The position numbers and the translations under genes are program-made. 64,000 nt of DNA from Thermoleophilaceae bacterium (GTDB taxonomy: Bacteria; Actinomycetota; Thermoleophilia; Solirubrobacterales; Thermoleophilaceae). The notes beneath the pieces are model-generated. The model was not told where the DNA came from. It did not search any database and worked only from the letters and a program-made list of their open reading frames with translations. The stretch lies in contig DASUWY010000007.1 of the NCBI GenBank assembly GCA_036378175.1, forward strand, positions 32,627-96,626. The letters are read 5' to 3'. This document shows, piece after piece, positions 33,125 to 40,571 of the stretch (position 1 is the first letter of the stretch; each line of letters opens with the position of its first letter).

Positions 33125-33861
33125 CAACCGCCCGCCGGGTCCTGTGCCGCGCCGCGCAGAGGCGTGACCTCGGCGCTGGGCTGCGGCTTGCGGCCAGTGG
33201 CCTGCTCGAGCTCCTCCTCGAGCTCGCGGATGCGGGCGCTGAGCGCCCGTATCGCGTCCGCCACCGGATCCGGAAGGTGCGCCCAATCGGCGTCCGGCCC
33301 CTCCGGGCGCTTCCCGCTCACCCTCACCGGATGGCCCGGGTTGCCCACCACCGTGGAGTTGGGCGGCACGTCGTGGATCACCACCGAGTTGGCGCCGATC
33401 TTGGAGCAGTGCCCCACGCGGATCGGGCCGAGCAGCTTGGCGCCCGAGCCCACCACCACGTCGCTCTCCACGGTCGGATGGCGCTTGCCGCGCGCGAAGC
33501 CGGTGCCGCCGAGCGTCACGCCCTGGTAGAGGGTCACGTTGTCGCCGATCTCGGCGGTCTCGCCGATCACCACGCCCGTGCCGTGGTCGATGAAGAGCGC
33601 CGCCCCGATTTGCGCTGCCGGGTGGATCTCGATGTTCGTGGCCATGCGCGCGAGGTAGGCGAGCACGCGCGGGAGCAGAGGCACGCCCGCCTCGTGGAGC
33701 GCGTGGGCAACGCGGTGCGTGAGAAGCGCGTGGACGCCGGGGTAGGTGAGCAGGATCTCCCAGCGGCCGAGGTCGCGCGCAGCGGGGTCGCGCTGCTGGG
33801 CGGCTGTGAGGTCCTGGCGCAGCTCGCGCCCGACGCGTCGTAGGGCTCGGAGTCCGAACAC
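33124..33861 (-). CDS. cysE: Serine O-acetyltransferase
   Basis: 245 residues from a GTG at 33861, one base after the stop of the MoeB-like gene. A helical N-terminus (QDLTAAQQRDPAARDLGRWE, TYPGVHALLTHRVAHALHEA) is followed by the left-handed beta-helix: IEIHPAAQIGAALFIDHGTG, GETAEIGDNVTLYQGVTLGG, HPTVESDVVVGSGAKLLGPI and VIHDVPPNSTVVGNPG. It acetylates serine for cysteine synthesis. The C-terminal tail beyond the helix is longer than usual, with a coiled-coil-like IRALSARIRELEEELEQATG, and does not end in Ile as CysK-docking tails do, so complex formation with CysK is doubtful. Confidence 0.93.
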   Translation of the reverse strand: MFGLRALRRVGRELRQDLTAAQQRDPAARDLGRWEILLTYPGVHALLTHRVAHALHEAGVPLLPRVLAYLARMATNIEIHPAAQIGAALFIDHGTGVVIGETAEIGDNVTLYQGVTLGGTGFARGKRHPTVESDVVVGSGAKLLGPIRVGHCSKIGANSVVIHDVPPNSTVVGNPGHPVRVSGKRPEGPDADWAHLPDPVADAIRALSARIRELEEELEQATGRKPQPSAEVTPLRGAAQDPAGG

Positions 33862-33862
33862 G

Positions 33863-34636
33863 TCAACCAGATTGTGTCGCAGCGGGTACGCGGGCGCACG
33901 CCGTGCAGTCGGGGCGGCGGCTCGTCTTGACCAGCGTCTGCTCGAGAGTGCGCGCGTCGATCTGCACGATGCGGTCCACCGCCGGCTCCACAGCACCTGT
34001 GAGCAGCTTGAGCGCCTCGAGCGCCTGAATCGACGCCACGATTCCGGCCACGGGACCCAGCACCCCGGCCTCGCGGCAGCTCGGCACGCTGCCCGCCGGG
34101 GGCTCGACCGGAAAGGCGCAGCGGTAGCAGGCGGACTCGCCGGGCCTGATCGGCATCACGAGACCGTCGAACCCGAGCACGCCCCCCTCCACCAGCGGCG
34201 TGCCGAGCGCGCAGCAGGCGTCGTTCACCACGTAGCGGGTGGCGAAGGTGTCGGAGCAGTCCACCACCACGTCGGCGCCCGTGAAAATCGCTTCGGCGTT
34301 GAAGTCCTCGATGCGGGCCGGGAACGTCTCGACCAGAACGGTGGGGTTCATCAGCTGGAGCTTCGACGTCGCGCTCACCGCCTTGTTCACGCCCACGTCC
34401 GGCGTGAAGTGGAGCGGCTGGCGCGGCAGGTTGGAGAGCTCCACCTCGCCGTCGTCCACCACGCCGATGCGGCCGACCCCGGCGCCCGCGAGGTACGTGA
34501 GCACAGGTCCGCCGAGCGCGCCTGCGCCCACCACCACGGCGCTCGAGCCCTTGAGCCGAGCCTGTGCGGCGCCGCTCCACTCCGGCAGCACGAGCTGCCG
34601 CGAGTAGCGCTCCAGATCGGCATCCGTGAGCGTCAT
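33863..34636 (-). CDS. MoeB/ThiF-like E1 adenylyltransferase
   Basis: 257 residues. YSRQLVLPEWSGAAQARL opens the family; GAGALGGPVLTYLAGAGVG (from Gly37) binds ATP; DCSDTFATRYVVNDACC carries the Mg Asp; Cys187 in PSCREAGVLGPVAG is the conserved cysteine; zinc ligands are CYRC (170, 173) and CTAC near the end. Such enzymes adenylate the C-terminal glycine of sulfur carriers. It lacks the rhodanese domain of MoeZ. It lies between tusA-like and cysE with a 4-base overlap upstream, which points to sulfur delivery for cysteine synthesis. Confidence 0.88.
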   Translation of the reverse strand: MTLTDADLERYSRQLVLPEWSGAAQARLKGSSAVVVGAGALGGPVLTYLAGAGVGRIGVVDDGEVELSNLPRQPLHFTPDVGVNKAVSATSKLQLMNPTVLVETFPARIEDFNAEAIFTGADVVVDCSDTFATRYVVNDACCALGTPLVEGGVLGFDGLVMPIRPGESACYRCAFPVEPPAGSVPSCREAGVLGPVAGIVASIQALEALKLLTGAVEPAVDRIVQIDARTLEQTLVKTSRRPDCTACARVPAATQSG

Positions 34637-34845
34637 CCGCGTTTGACGATAGTCACGGTCGTGCCGTTCACGCACACTTCGTGCCCGTCCTCCCCAGCCG
34701 AGCGCGGAACGCTCTCGATCGGCTCGCCCGGATCGAGCAGCAGTGTGAGCTCCTCACCTGGATCGAGATCCTCGAGCGCCAGCTTCGCCCTCACCCAGTT
34801 CAGCGGGCACACCACGCCTCTCAGGTCGAGCGTCTGGGCGGTCAC
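34633..34845 (-). CDS. TusA/SirA-like sulfur carrier (70 aa)
   Basis: 70 residues from a GTG at 34845: TLDLRGVVCPLNWVRAKLAL with Cys13-Pro14, then LDPGEELTLLLDPGEPIESV and a C-terminus TTVTIVKRG. The fold and the Cys-Pro motif are those of TusA-type sulfur carriers, though the second Pro of CPxP is Asn (CPLN), as in a group linked to sulfur assimilation. The C-terminus ends in a single Gly, unlike the Gly-Gly of beta-grasp carriers. Overlaps both neighbours by 4 bases, so cysK, this gene and the MoeB-like gene are tightly coupled. Confidence 0.85.
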   Translation of the reverse strand: MTAQTLDLRGVVCPLNWVRAKLALEDLDPGEELTLLLDPGEPIESVPRSAGEDGHEVCVNGTTVTIVKRG

Positions 34846-35789
34846 GGCGCGAAGAAGGGCGTGGTCACGTACCGCTCCCCGGAGTCCGGCATCACGACCA
34901 CCACGCGCTTGCCCTCGAAGTCCGGCCTGCATCCCACCTGGATCGCGGCCCACACCGCCGCCCCCGCCGAGATGCCGGCCAGCACACCCTCCTTGCGCGA
35001 GATCAGGCGGGCGGTCTCGATCGCGTCCTCGTCGTCCACGGGCATGATCTCGTCGAGGATGTCGCGGTTGAGCACCGACGGCACGAACCCGGCACCGATC
35101 CCCTGGATCTTGTGCGGCCCGGGCCGGCCTCCGGACAGCACGGGCGACGACTTCGGCTCCACCGCCACCACGTGCAGGTCCGGGTTGAGCTCCTTCAGCC
35201 GCTCGCCCGCGCCCGTGATCGTCCCCCCGGTGCCCACGCCCGCCACGAGCGCGTCCACCTTTCCGCCCGTGTCGCGCCAGATCTCCTCGGCCGTGGTCCG
35301 GCGGTGGATCTCGGGGTTGGCGGGATTCGAGAACTGGTCGGGGATGAAGCAATCGCCGCGCTCCCCCGCGATCCGCGCAGCGGCGTCCACCGCCTCGTTC
35401 ATGCCGCCGAGCGACTCGGTGATCTCCACCTCGGCGCCGTACAGCCTGAGCAGGCCCTCGCGCTCGCGGCTCATCCCCTGCGGCATGGTGAGCACCAGCT
35501 GGTAGCCCTTCGCGGCGCACACGAACGCGAGCGCGATGCCGGTGTTGCCGGACGTGGCCTCGACGATCGTCGTCTTCCCCGGCTCGATGCGGCCGTCCCT
35601 CTCGGCGGCCTCGATCATCGCCACCCCGATCCTGTCCTTCACGCTGCCCGCCGGGTTGTAGGCCTCGAGCTTGCCGACGATCTCCGCCTTGCACTCGGGC
35701 GCGATCCGGGTGAGCCGGACCATCGGCGTGCCGCCGACGATGTCCGCCAGGTTTGCGGGTATGCGGGAGTTTTCGCGCGCCTTCGCCAC
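34842..35789 (-). CDS. cysK: Cysteine synthase (PLP-dependent)
   Basis: 315 residues, fold-type II. Lys51 in NPAGSVKDRIG binds PLP; the substrate loop is EATSGNTGIALAF; phosphate-binding is VGTGGTITGAGERLKE; the closing PDSGERY block is present. It replaces the acetyl group of O-acetylserine with sulfide or with sulfur from a carrier. Whether it is CysK- or CysM-like cannot be settled by eye, but its linkage to a TusA-like carrier and an E1 enzyme suggests a carrier-fed variant. GTG start 10 bases after the leucine dehydrogenase stop. Confidence 0.93.
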   Translation of the reverse strand: MAKARENSRIPANLADIVGGTPMVRLTRIAPECKAEIVGKLEAYNPAGSVKDRIGVAMIEAAERDGRIEPGKTTIVEATSGNTGIALAFVCAAKGYQLVLTMPQGMSREREGLLRLYGAEVEITESLGGMNEAVDAAARIAGERGDCFIPDQFSNPANPEIHRRTTAEEIWRDTGGKVDALVAGVGTGGTITGAGERLKELNPDLHVVAVEPKSSPVLSGGRPGPHKIQGIGAGFVPSVLNRDILDEIMPVDDEDAIETARLISRKEGVLAGISAGAAVWAAIQVGCRPDFEGKRVVVVMPDSGERYVTTPFFAP

Positions 35790-35799
35790 GCGCCTGAGG

Positions 35800-36855
35800 C
35801 TATCCGCTCGCGCTCCCGAGGCGGCGCCGAGCGAGCCTGTAGGCGGCCACGAGCGGCGTCACGCCCGCCTCCTCGGACTCCTTCAGCAGCGCGCGCATCG
35901 TGTTCTCGATCCCCGCCGCGCCGGCGCGGGCCTTGGCCGGCTCGTACCCATCGAGCTCGAGCGAGACGTTGATGATCCCGCCCGCGTTGGCGATGAAGTC
36001 CGGCGCGTAGAGGATCCCCTCGCCGGCAAGATCGTCCGCCAGGCCCTCGTGGGCAAGGATGTTGTTCGCCGACCCGCACACCACACGGCAGCGCAGCCGC
36101 CCCACGTTCACCTGGTCGATCACGCCGCCGAGCGCGCACGGTGCGAGCACGTCCACCTCGGCGAGCATCGCGCTGCTCGGGTCGGTCCATTTTGCATCTG
36201 GGATGTGCTCGATCACCGCACGGCGCGACTCGTCGATGTCCGCCACGAGCAGCCTCGCGCCCGCCTTGCCGAGCCGCTTGACGAGCTGCGAGCCCACGCG
36301 CCCCGCCCCCACCACCGCCACCGTGCGCCCTTCGAGGTCCGCGGTTCCGAACACCTTCTCGCAGCACGCGCGCATCGCTGCCTCCACGCCCAGTGCGGTG
36401 TAAGGGCTCGGATCGCCGCTTCCGCCGCGCCGGCGGTCGAGCCCGGTCACGTACTTGGTCACCTCGGCGATCACCGCCATGTCCTTCGAGCCCGTGCCCA
36501 CGTCCTCCGCGGTGATGTAGTTGCCCTCGAGCACGTTCACCGTGTCCGCGAAGTCGAGCAGCACGTCACGCCGCGCCTCGCCCTTCGGCGCCCGCCCCGG
36601 CTCCAGGCAGATCACGCCCTTGCCCCCGCCCACGTTGAGCCCGCAGGCCGCGGACTTGAACGTCATCGCGCGGGACAGGCGCAGCGCGTCACGCGCACCG
36701 TCGGCGCTCGACTCGTAGCGCCACATCCGGCAGCCGCCGAGCGCCGGCCCGAGCGTGGTGGAGTGCACCGCCACGATCGTGTACACGCCGCTGCGCCGGC
36801 CACGACGGATCACGAGCTCCTCGTGGTCGAGCGACATGAGCGGCGGGTCGGACAT
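35800..36855 (-). CDS. Leu/Val/Phe/Glu-family amino-acid dehydrogenase
   Basis: 351 residues. ALGGCRMWRYESSADGARDAL and LRLSRAMTFKSAACGLNVGG, then GGGKGVICLEP, contain the two active-site lysines (Lys67, Lys79). The NAD fold is VAVVGAGRVGSQLVKRLGKAGA, and SANNILAHEGLAD with PDFIANAGGIINVSLEL completes the family pattern. Closest in layout to leucine dehydrogenase: reversible oxidative deamination of branched-chain amino acids. First gene of the minus-strand run through cysK and cysE, with a 10-base gap. Confidence 0.9.
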   Translation of the reverse strand: MSDPPLMSLDHEELVIRRGRRSGVYTIVAVHSTTLGPALGGCRMWRYESSADGARDALRLSRAMTFKSAACGLNVGGGKGVICLEPGRAPKGEARRDVLLDFADTVNVLEGNYITAEDVGTGSKDMAVIAEVTKYVTGLDRRRGGSGDPSPYTALGVEAAMRACCEKVFGTADLEGRTVAVVGAGRVGSQLVKRLGKAGARLLVADIDESRRAVIEHIPDAKWTDPSSAMLAEVDVLAPCALGGVIDQVNVGRLRCRVVCGSANNILAHEGLADDLAGEGILYAPDFIANAGGIINVSLELDGYEPAKARAGAAGIENTMRALLKESEEAGVTPLVAAYRLARRRLGSASG

Positions 36856-36948
36856 ACCGGCGCATTCTTCTACCCGGAGCCGCCGCGCCCCTTCCCGATG
36901 CGCTTGGGCGGCGGCGCCCGGCCTCGGCCGCGCGCCGCCACCGTCGCG

Positions 36949-37344
36949 TCACTTCGTCTTGTCGTCGGATGCGCGAAGCGACTTGCCGGCGCTGTGCACC
37001 ACGCCCGTGAGGAAGTCGTACTGCGCCTTCACGAGCCGCTCCGCCATCTCGAGCGCGGAGTCGACGAGCTCCTGCCGCCGCGACGGCCCGCTCTCGGCGG
37101 GACGCGCGGGAAGAGTGCGGTCCACCGTCTCCATGAACTTCCGGACCGCCTCGAGAGCCTCGCGCTCACCGCGCCTGATGGAGTCGAGCACGTGCTCGGA
37201 CAGCTCCGTCGTTCTCTCGACGGGCGTCGGATGCTCCACCGGTCCGCGGCGCGCTGCCGTCGCCCTCTTGGCGGCGGCGTTGCGGCGGCGAGTGGCGGCC
37301 GCCTTCTTGGCGGCTGCGCTCCGCTGTGCCTGGGTCTGTGCCAT
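36949..37344 (-). CDS. Lys/Ala-rich small protein of unknown function
   Basis: 131 residues from the ATG at 37344 with AAAGGAG upstream. The first 35 residues are a Lys/Arg/Ala-rich stretch (AAAKKAAATRRRNAAAKRA) like the DNA-binding tails of histone-like proteins. A helical region follows (HVLDSIRRGEREALEAVRKF, SALEMAERLVKAQYDFLTGV). The second part resembles short actinobacterial phasin-like or stress proteins. DNA association is an inference from the tail only. Confidence 0.7.
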   Translation of the reverse strand: MAQTQAQRSAAAKKAAATRRRNAAAKRATAARRGPVEHPTPVERTTELSEHVLDSIRRGEREALEAVRKFMETVDRTLPARPAESGPSRRQELVDSALEMAERLVKAQYDFLTGVVHSAGKSLRASDDKTK

Positions 37345-37389
37345 GCCAGCGCTCCTTTCGGCACGCGTACCAGGTCCCGAAGGCCTGGG

Positions 37390-37406
37390 CTTACGTCGAA
37401 CGTAAG
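37390..37406. promoter_or_regulatory. 17-bp palindrome upstream of 36949-37344
   Basis: CTTACGT-CGA-ACGTAAG is a perfect 7+3+7 palindrome about 46 bases upstream of the Lys/Ala-rich gene. Its position suits an operator, but no regulator is adjacent. Confidence 0.4.
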
Positions 37407-37422
37407 GAAGCGCGGCAGCGCT

Positions 37423-37450
37423 GCCATCCGTACGAAGTCGCACGGATGGC
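37423..37450 (-). terminator. Hairpin after the DUF6131-like gene
   Basis: GCCATCCGT (37423-37431) pairs perfectly with ACGGATGGC (37442-37450) across 10 bases, 19 bases after the stop of the 47-residue gene. No T-run follows, which is common in high-GC actinobacteria, so I call it a probable terminator. Confidence 0.5.
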
Positions 37451-37469
37451 GGCGAAAGCCACAGACCCG

Positions 37470-37613
37470 TCAGTAATACCTGCGGGTCGTTCCACCGATC
37501 GGAACGAACCACATAACGAGCCCCACGACGAGCAGGATCAGCCCGATGATCCACAGGATGTAGATCCCGAAGATGAACCCGAGAATCGCAAGAACAGCGC
37601 CCAACAGAATCAT
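37470..37613 (-). CDS. DUF6131-like micro membrane protein (47 aa)
   Basis: The frame reads MILLGAVLAILGFIFGIYIL, then a second hydrophobic helix and a tail ending GGTTRRYY. This two-helix glycine-rich pattern is that of a very common actinobacterial small membrane protein family (DUF6131 as I recall it). Function unknown. It has its own hairpin downstream and lies alone between two unrelated genes. Confidence 0.75.
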   Translation of the reverse strand: MILLGAVLAILGFIFGIYILWIIGLILLVVGLVMWFVPIGGTTRRYY

Positions 37614-37718
37614 GTAGTCACTCCACAGGTCGTGCGCGAAGAGCACCGATGCAATCGCGCGGCGCTGTAGTACCCAGGAAGCAGCTACTTCATCCGCTCT
37701 TCCACGAGCCTGGCGCGC

Positions 37719-38120
37719 TCAGATGTAGTACATCGCTGCGCCGGCCGCGCGCGCCTCGCGCTCCGCGAGGTCGGCGACCGTTGCGCCGCCGAGCACTGCC
37801 TTCACCGCCTCCACGGCCTCGTCCCAGATCGGGCCGGCCTGCGGAGTGTCCGCGCCGAGCTCGCCCTCGAGCAGCTCCACCACCTCGAGCACCGTTACCT
37901 CCGCGGGCGGGCGCGCGAAGGTGTAGCCGCCGCGCACGCCTCGCTGGCTCTGCAGGATGCCGGCACGCCGCAGCGTGGCGAACAGCGATTCGAGGAACTG
38001 CACCGGGATGTTGCGCCGCTTGGCGATCTCGCCGATGGGAACGGGCGCGGCGCCGCCGGTGCGGGCAAGCTCCACGAGCGCGCTGACCGCGTAGGGCGAC
38101 TTTGAAGTGATGGCGAGCAC
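37719..38120 (-). CDS. Rrf2-family transcriptional regulator
   Basis: 133 residues from a GTG. The winged helix reads SKSPYAVSALVELART, PIGEIAKRRNIPVQFLESLF, ATLRRAGILQSQRGVRGGY and FARPPAEVTVLEVVELLEG. There are no cysteines, so it is not an iron-sulfur sensor of the IscR/NsrR kind; it resembles CymR-type regulators, which control cysteine synthesis. A role over the cys operon 2 kb away is possible but unproven. TAGAGT a few bases upstream may give a near-leaderless message. Confidence 0.85.
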   Translation of the reverse strand: MLAITSKSPYAVSALVELARTGGAAPVPIGEIAKRRNIPVQFLESLFATLRRAGILQSQRGVRGGYTFARPPAEVTVLEVVELLEGELGADTPQAGPIWDEAVEAVKAVLGGATVADLAEREARAAGAAMYYI

Positions 38121-38177
38121 GGCTGGACCACTCTAGGTTATGGCCATGACAGCGGCCGCCAGGGATCGGCGCACCCC

Positions 38178-39362
38178 ATGATGGCCCTCGGCCGGCCGCC
38201 GATCGAGTCGCCGGAACCGGTCCTCAAGTTCGCCGCGCTGCGGCTGCTCCTCACCGTCGCGGCGCTCGTGGCGCTCGTGGCCACGGGCACCCCGTTCCAC
38301 GGCCACCTCACCATCGTGGTCGCCGCCGTCGGCCTGCCGTGGGCATTCGGGAACCTGCTGCTGGCGCAGCGCCGGCCCGACCTGGCGCTCAGCCCGCTGG
38401 TGGCCGCCGGTGACCTCGCCGTCCTCGCCATCGCGGAGCTGGTCACGCCGCAGACCTACGGCGCCGTGTGCTTCCTCGCCCTCTTCTTCATCGCCGCGCA
38501 CGCACAGTTCCAGGGCCAGGGCCGAGGAGTCGTGATGGCCCTGGTTGGCTCCGGCGTGCTGGTGGTGATCGCGTCCACCCGCAACGGCACGCCGGTGCAG
38601 GGCAACACGCTCGCGTTCTACGAGTCGCTCTTCGTGGTCTGCGCGGTGGCCACCGCGCTCACCGCCGGCAACATCCGGCTCGCCGAGACCACCGGGCGGC
38701 TGCGCGCCCGCCAGGTGTCCCGCCGCATGATCGAGACCGAGGCGGAGATCCGGCGGCGCGTGGCCGAGTCGATCCACGACGGTCCCGTGCAGGAGCTCGT
38801 GAGCCTCGACATGATCCTCTCCGCGGTGGCGAACGCGGCCGAGCGCGGCGACAAGCAGGCCGCGAAGAGCATGCTCGAGGAGGCGCGGTCCATCACCGAG
38901 CGCAACATCCAGGCGCTTCGCGACGAGATCGTGGACCTCGGCCCGTCCGCCTTCCGCGAGCTCTCCTTCGAGACCGCGATCACCGACTGCGTCCCGGTGT
39001 GGCAGCGCCGCTACGGACTCGACGTGAGGCTCGAGCTCGACCCGGTGTCGCTTGCTCCCGAGGTGAGCGGGCCCCTCTTCCAGATCGCCCAGGAGGCGGT
39101 GACGAACGCAGGACGCCACGCCGACGCCGAGCACGTGACGGTGTCACTCAGCGGCTCGGATGGCGAGATCCGGCTGCGAGTGGTGGACGACGGCAAGGGC
39201 TTCGGCGACGTGTGGCCGCTCGCGAACGACTCCGCCGGCCACATCGGCCTGTCGAGCATGCGCGAGCGCGCGGAGATGATCGACGGCTCGCTGACGATCG
39301 ACAGCGGCGGGCGCGGGACCGTTGTGACCGTGCGCGTACCGGCCAGCCGGAACGGAAGCTAG
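38178..39362 (+). CDS. NarL-type sensor histidine kinase
   Basis: 394 residues. Four to six hydrophobic helices occupy residues 15-165. The dimerisation/phosphoacceptor helix is RRRVAESIHDGPVQELVSLD with His200 (HisKA_3 type). The ATPase has N-box LFQIAQEAVTNAGRHADAEH, VVDDGKGFGD and GHIGLSSMRERAEMIDG. It would phosphorylate a LuxR-type response regulator, but no receiver protein is next to it; the convergent neighbour has a LuxR helix-turn-helix without a receiver domain. Confidence 0.9.
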   Translation: MMALGRPPIESPEPVLKFAALRLLLTVAALVALVATGTPFHGHLTIVVAAVGLPWAFGNLLLAQRRPDLALSPLVAAGDLAVLAIAELVTPQTYGAVCFLALFFIAAHAQFQGQGRGVVMALVGSGVLVVIASTRNGTPVQGNTLAFYESLFVVCAVATALTAGNIRLAETTGRLRARQVSRRMIETEAEIRRRVAESIHDGPVQELVSLDMILSAVANAAERGDKQAAKSMLEEARSITERNIQALRDEIVDLGPSAFRELSFETAITDCVPVWQRRYGLDVRLELDPVSLAPEVSGPLFQIAQEAVTNAGRHADAEHVTVSLSGSDGEIRLRVVDDGKGFGDVWPLANDSAGHIGLSSMRERAEMIDGSLTIDSGGRGTVVTVRVPASRNGS

Positions 39363-39365
39363 GGC

Positions 39366-40439
39366 CTAGATCCAGCCGCGCTCGGTGGCCACCAGCACGG
39401 CCTGTGCGCGGTCCACCGCGCCGAGCTTCGTGTACGTGTTGTGCAGGTGCGTGCGCACCGTGCTCGTGGAGAGGTTGAGCTCGAGCGCGATCTGCTTGTA
39501 GACCTTGCCCTCGGCGAGCCGCTTGAGCACGTCCACCTCGCGGGCCGACAGCGGGCAGGGCTCCACGTTGCGGCGCTGCGTGGTGCCGGCGTACGGCAGC
39601 TCGAACATCACCGAGCGAAGCTGCTCCGGGCCGAGGCCGAGCGTGCGGCTGACCTTGAGCATCTGCGCCGGATCCACGGGCTGGCCGTGGCCGTAGTGCG
39701 CAAGCATGTCGGCGAGCCGGATGATCGCGGACTCGCCCTCAGCCTCGGCTGAGTGGTGACGCTCGATCGCGGCCGCGAGGCGGTTCGGCAGGCCCCAGCG
39801 GCGAGCGAGCACGCCGCCAACCAGCCCGTGGTCCACGCCGAGCTCACGGCGCTCGCGATGCACGCGCTCCTCCGGAGTGCGTGCCTCGCCGTGCACCTGG
39901 CCCGGATAGCCCGGGTAGGCGTGGATCAGGACGAGCTGTCCGATGTCGTGAAGCAGGGCCGAGACGAGCAGCTCGTCGCGGTCGTCGTAGCCGATCTCGC
40001 GCGCGAGCCGCTCGGCGGCGCGCTGCGTGGCCACGGCGTGAAGGCGGAAGCGCTCCGGCTGGGCGTCCCAGCCCGGCGTGCGCTCGAAGAAGTCGAACAC
40101 CTGCGCGCGGGAGGCGAGCGCCTCGACGCCCGACGGGCGCAGCAGCTCGATCGCCTTCGGGATGCTCGTGATCTTGCCCTTCTTCGGCGAGGGCGCGGAG
40201 TTGGCGATGCGCAGCACCGCGATCACGAGCGCCACGTCGGATTCCACGGCGGCGACCATGTCGCCCACCGAGCCGCGCTCCTCGCGCGCCAGGCGCAGAA
40301 GACGGTTGCGCGATTCGACGAGAGCCGGGAAGGCCTCGAGGGCCTCGAACGCGGCGGTCAGCCTGCGGCCGTGGCCCTCTGCCTGGGGCCCGCGGGCAGC
40401 CTGCTGCTGTTGGTCCGGCGTCCGTGCGCTGTGGTTCAT
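39366..40439 (-). CDS. HDOD-domain protein fused to a LuxR-type HTH
   Basis: 357 residues from the ATG at 40439 (a TTG four codons upstream is possible). An HDOD domain spans about residues 40-240 (FPALVESRNRLLRLAREE, VALVIAVLRIANSAPSPKKG, ELLVSALLHDIGQLVLIHAY, ERHHSAEAEGESAIIRLADM). The last 60 residues are a LuxR helix-turn-helix (LSAREVDVLKRLAEGKVYKQ, then LNLSTSTVRTHLHNTYTKLG). HDOD proteins usually relay signals; the fusion makes this a DNA-binding regulator. A sigma-28-like promoter upstream suggests motility-linked control. It ends 3 bases from the convergent histidine kinase. Confidence 0.88.
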   Translation of the reverse strand: MNHSARTPDQQQQAARGPQAEGHGRRLTAAFEALEAFPALVESRNRLLRLAREERGSVGDMVAAVESDVALVIAVLRIANSAPSPKKGKITSIPKAIELLRPSGVEALASRAQVFDFFERTPGWDAQPERFRLHAVATQRAAERLAREIGYDDRDELLVSALLHDIGQLVLIHAYPGYPGQVHGEARTPEERVHRERRELGVDHGLVGGVLARRWGLPNRLAAAIERHHSAEAEGESAIIRLADMLAHYGHGQPVDPAQMLKVSRTLGLGPEQLRSVMFELPYAGTTQRRNVEPCPLSAREVDVLKRLAEGKVYKQIALELNLSTSTVRTHLHNTYTKLGAVDRAQAVLVATERGWI

Positions 40440-40471
40440 TGCTGCTTCCAAGGTCTTTATCTCCCATATGC

Positions 40472-40496
40472 GGGCGCTCGGAACGTTTCCGCGCCC
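40472..40496. other. Hairpin in the HDOD-LuxR leader
   Basis: GGGCGC (40472-40477) pairs with GCGCCC (40491-40496), and GGAA with TTCC inside it, with a 2-base bulge. It sits about 33 bases upstream of the ATG, where it could affect translation. Confidence 0.35.
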
Positions 40497-40508
40497 TGCA
40501 CACTGGCG

Positions 40509-40535
40509 TAATCGGCACGGGTGGACGAAAGGTTG
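40509..40535 (-). promoter_or_regulatory. Sigma-28 (FliA/WhiG/SigD)-like promoter
   Basis: Minus strand: CAACCTTT (40535-40528), 11 bases, GCCGATTA (40516-40509). Consensus for this sigma class is TAAAGTTT-N11-GCCGATAA; the -10 matches 7 of 8 and the -35 5 of 8, with exact spacing. It drives the HDOD-LuxR gene with a leader of about 60 bases. Confidence 0.45.
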
Positions 40536-40571
40536 AGGAGCCTTGCCTAGCTTTTTTGGGGGATTCCGGCG

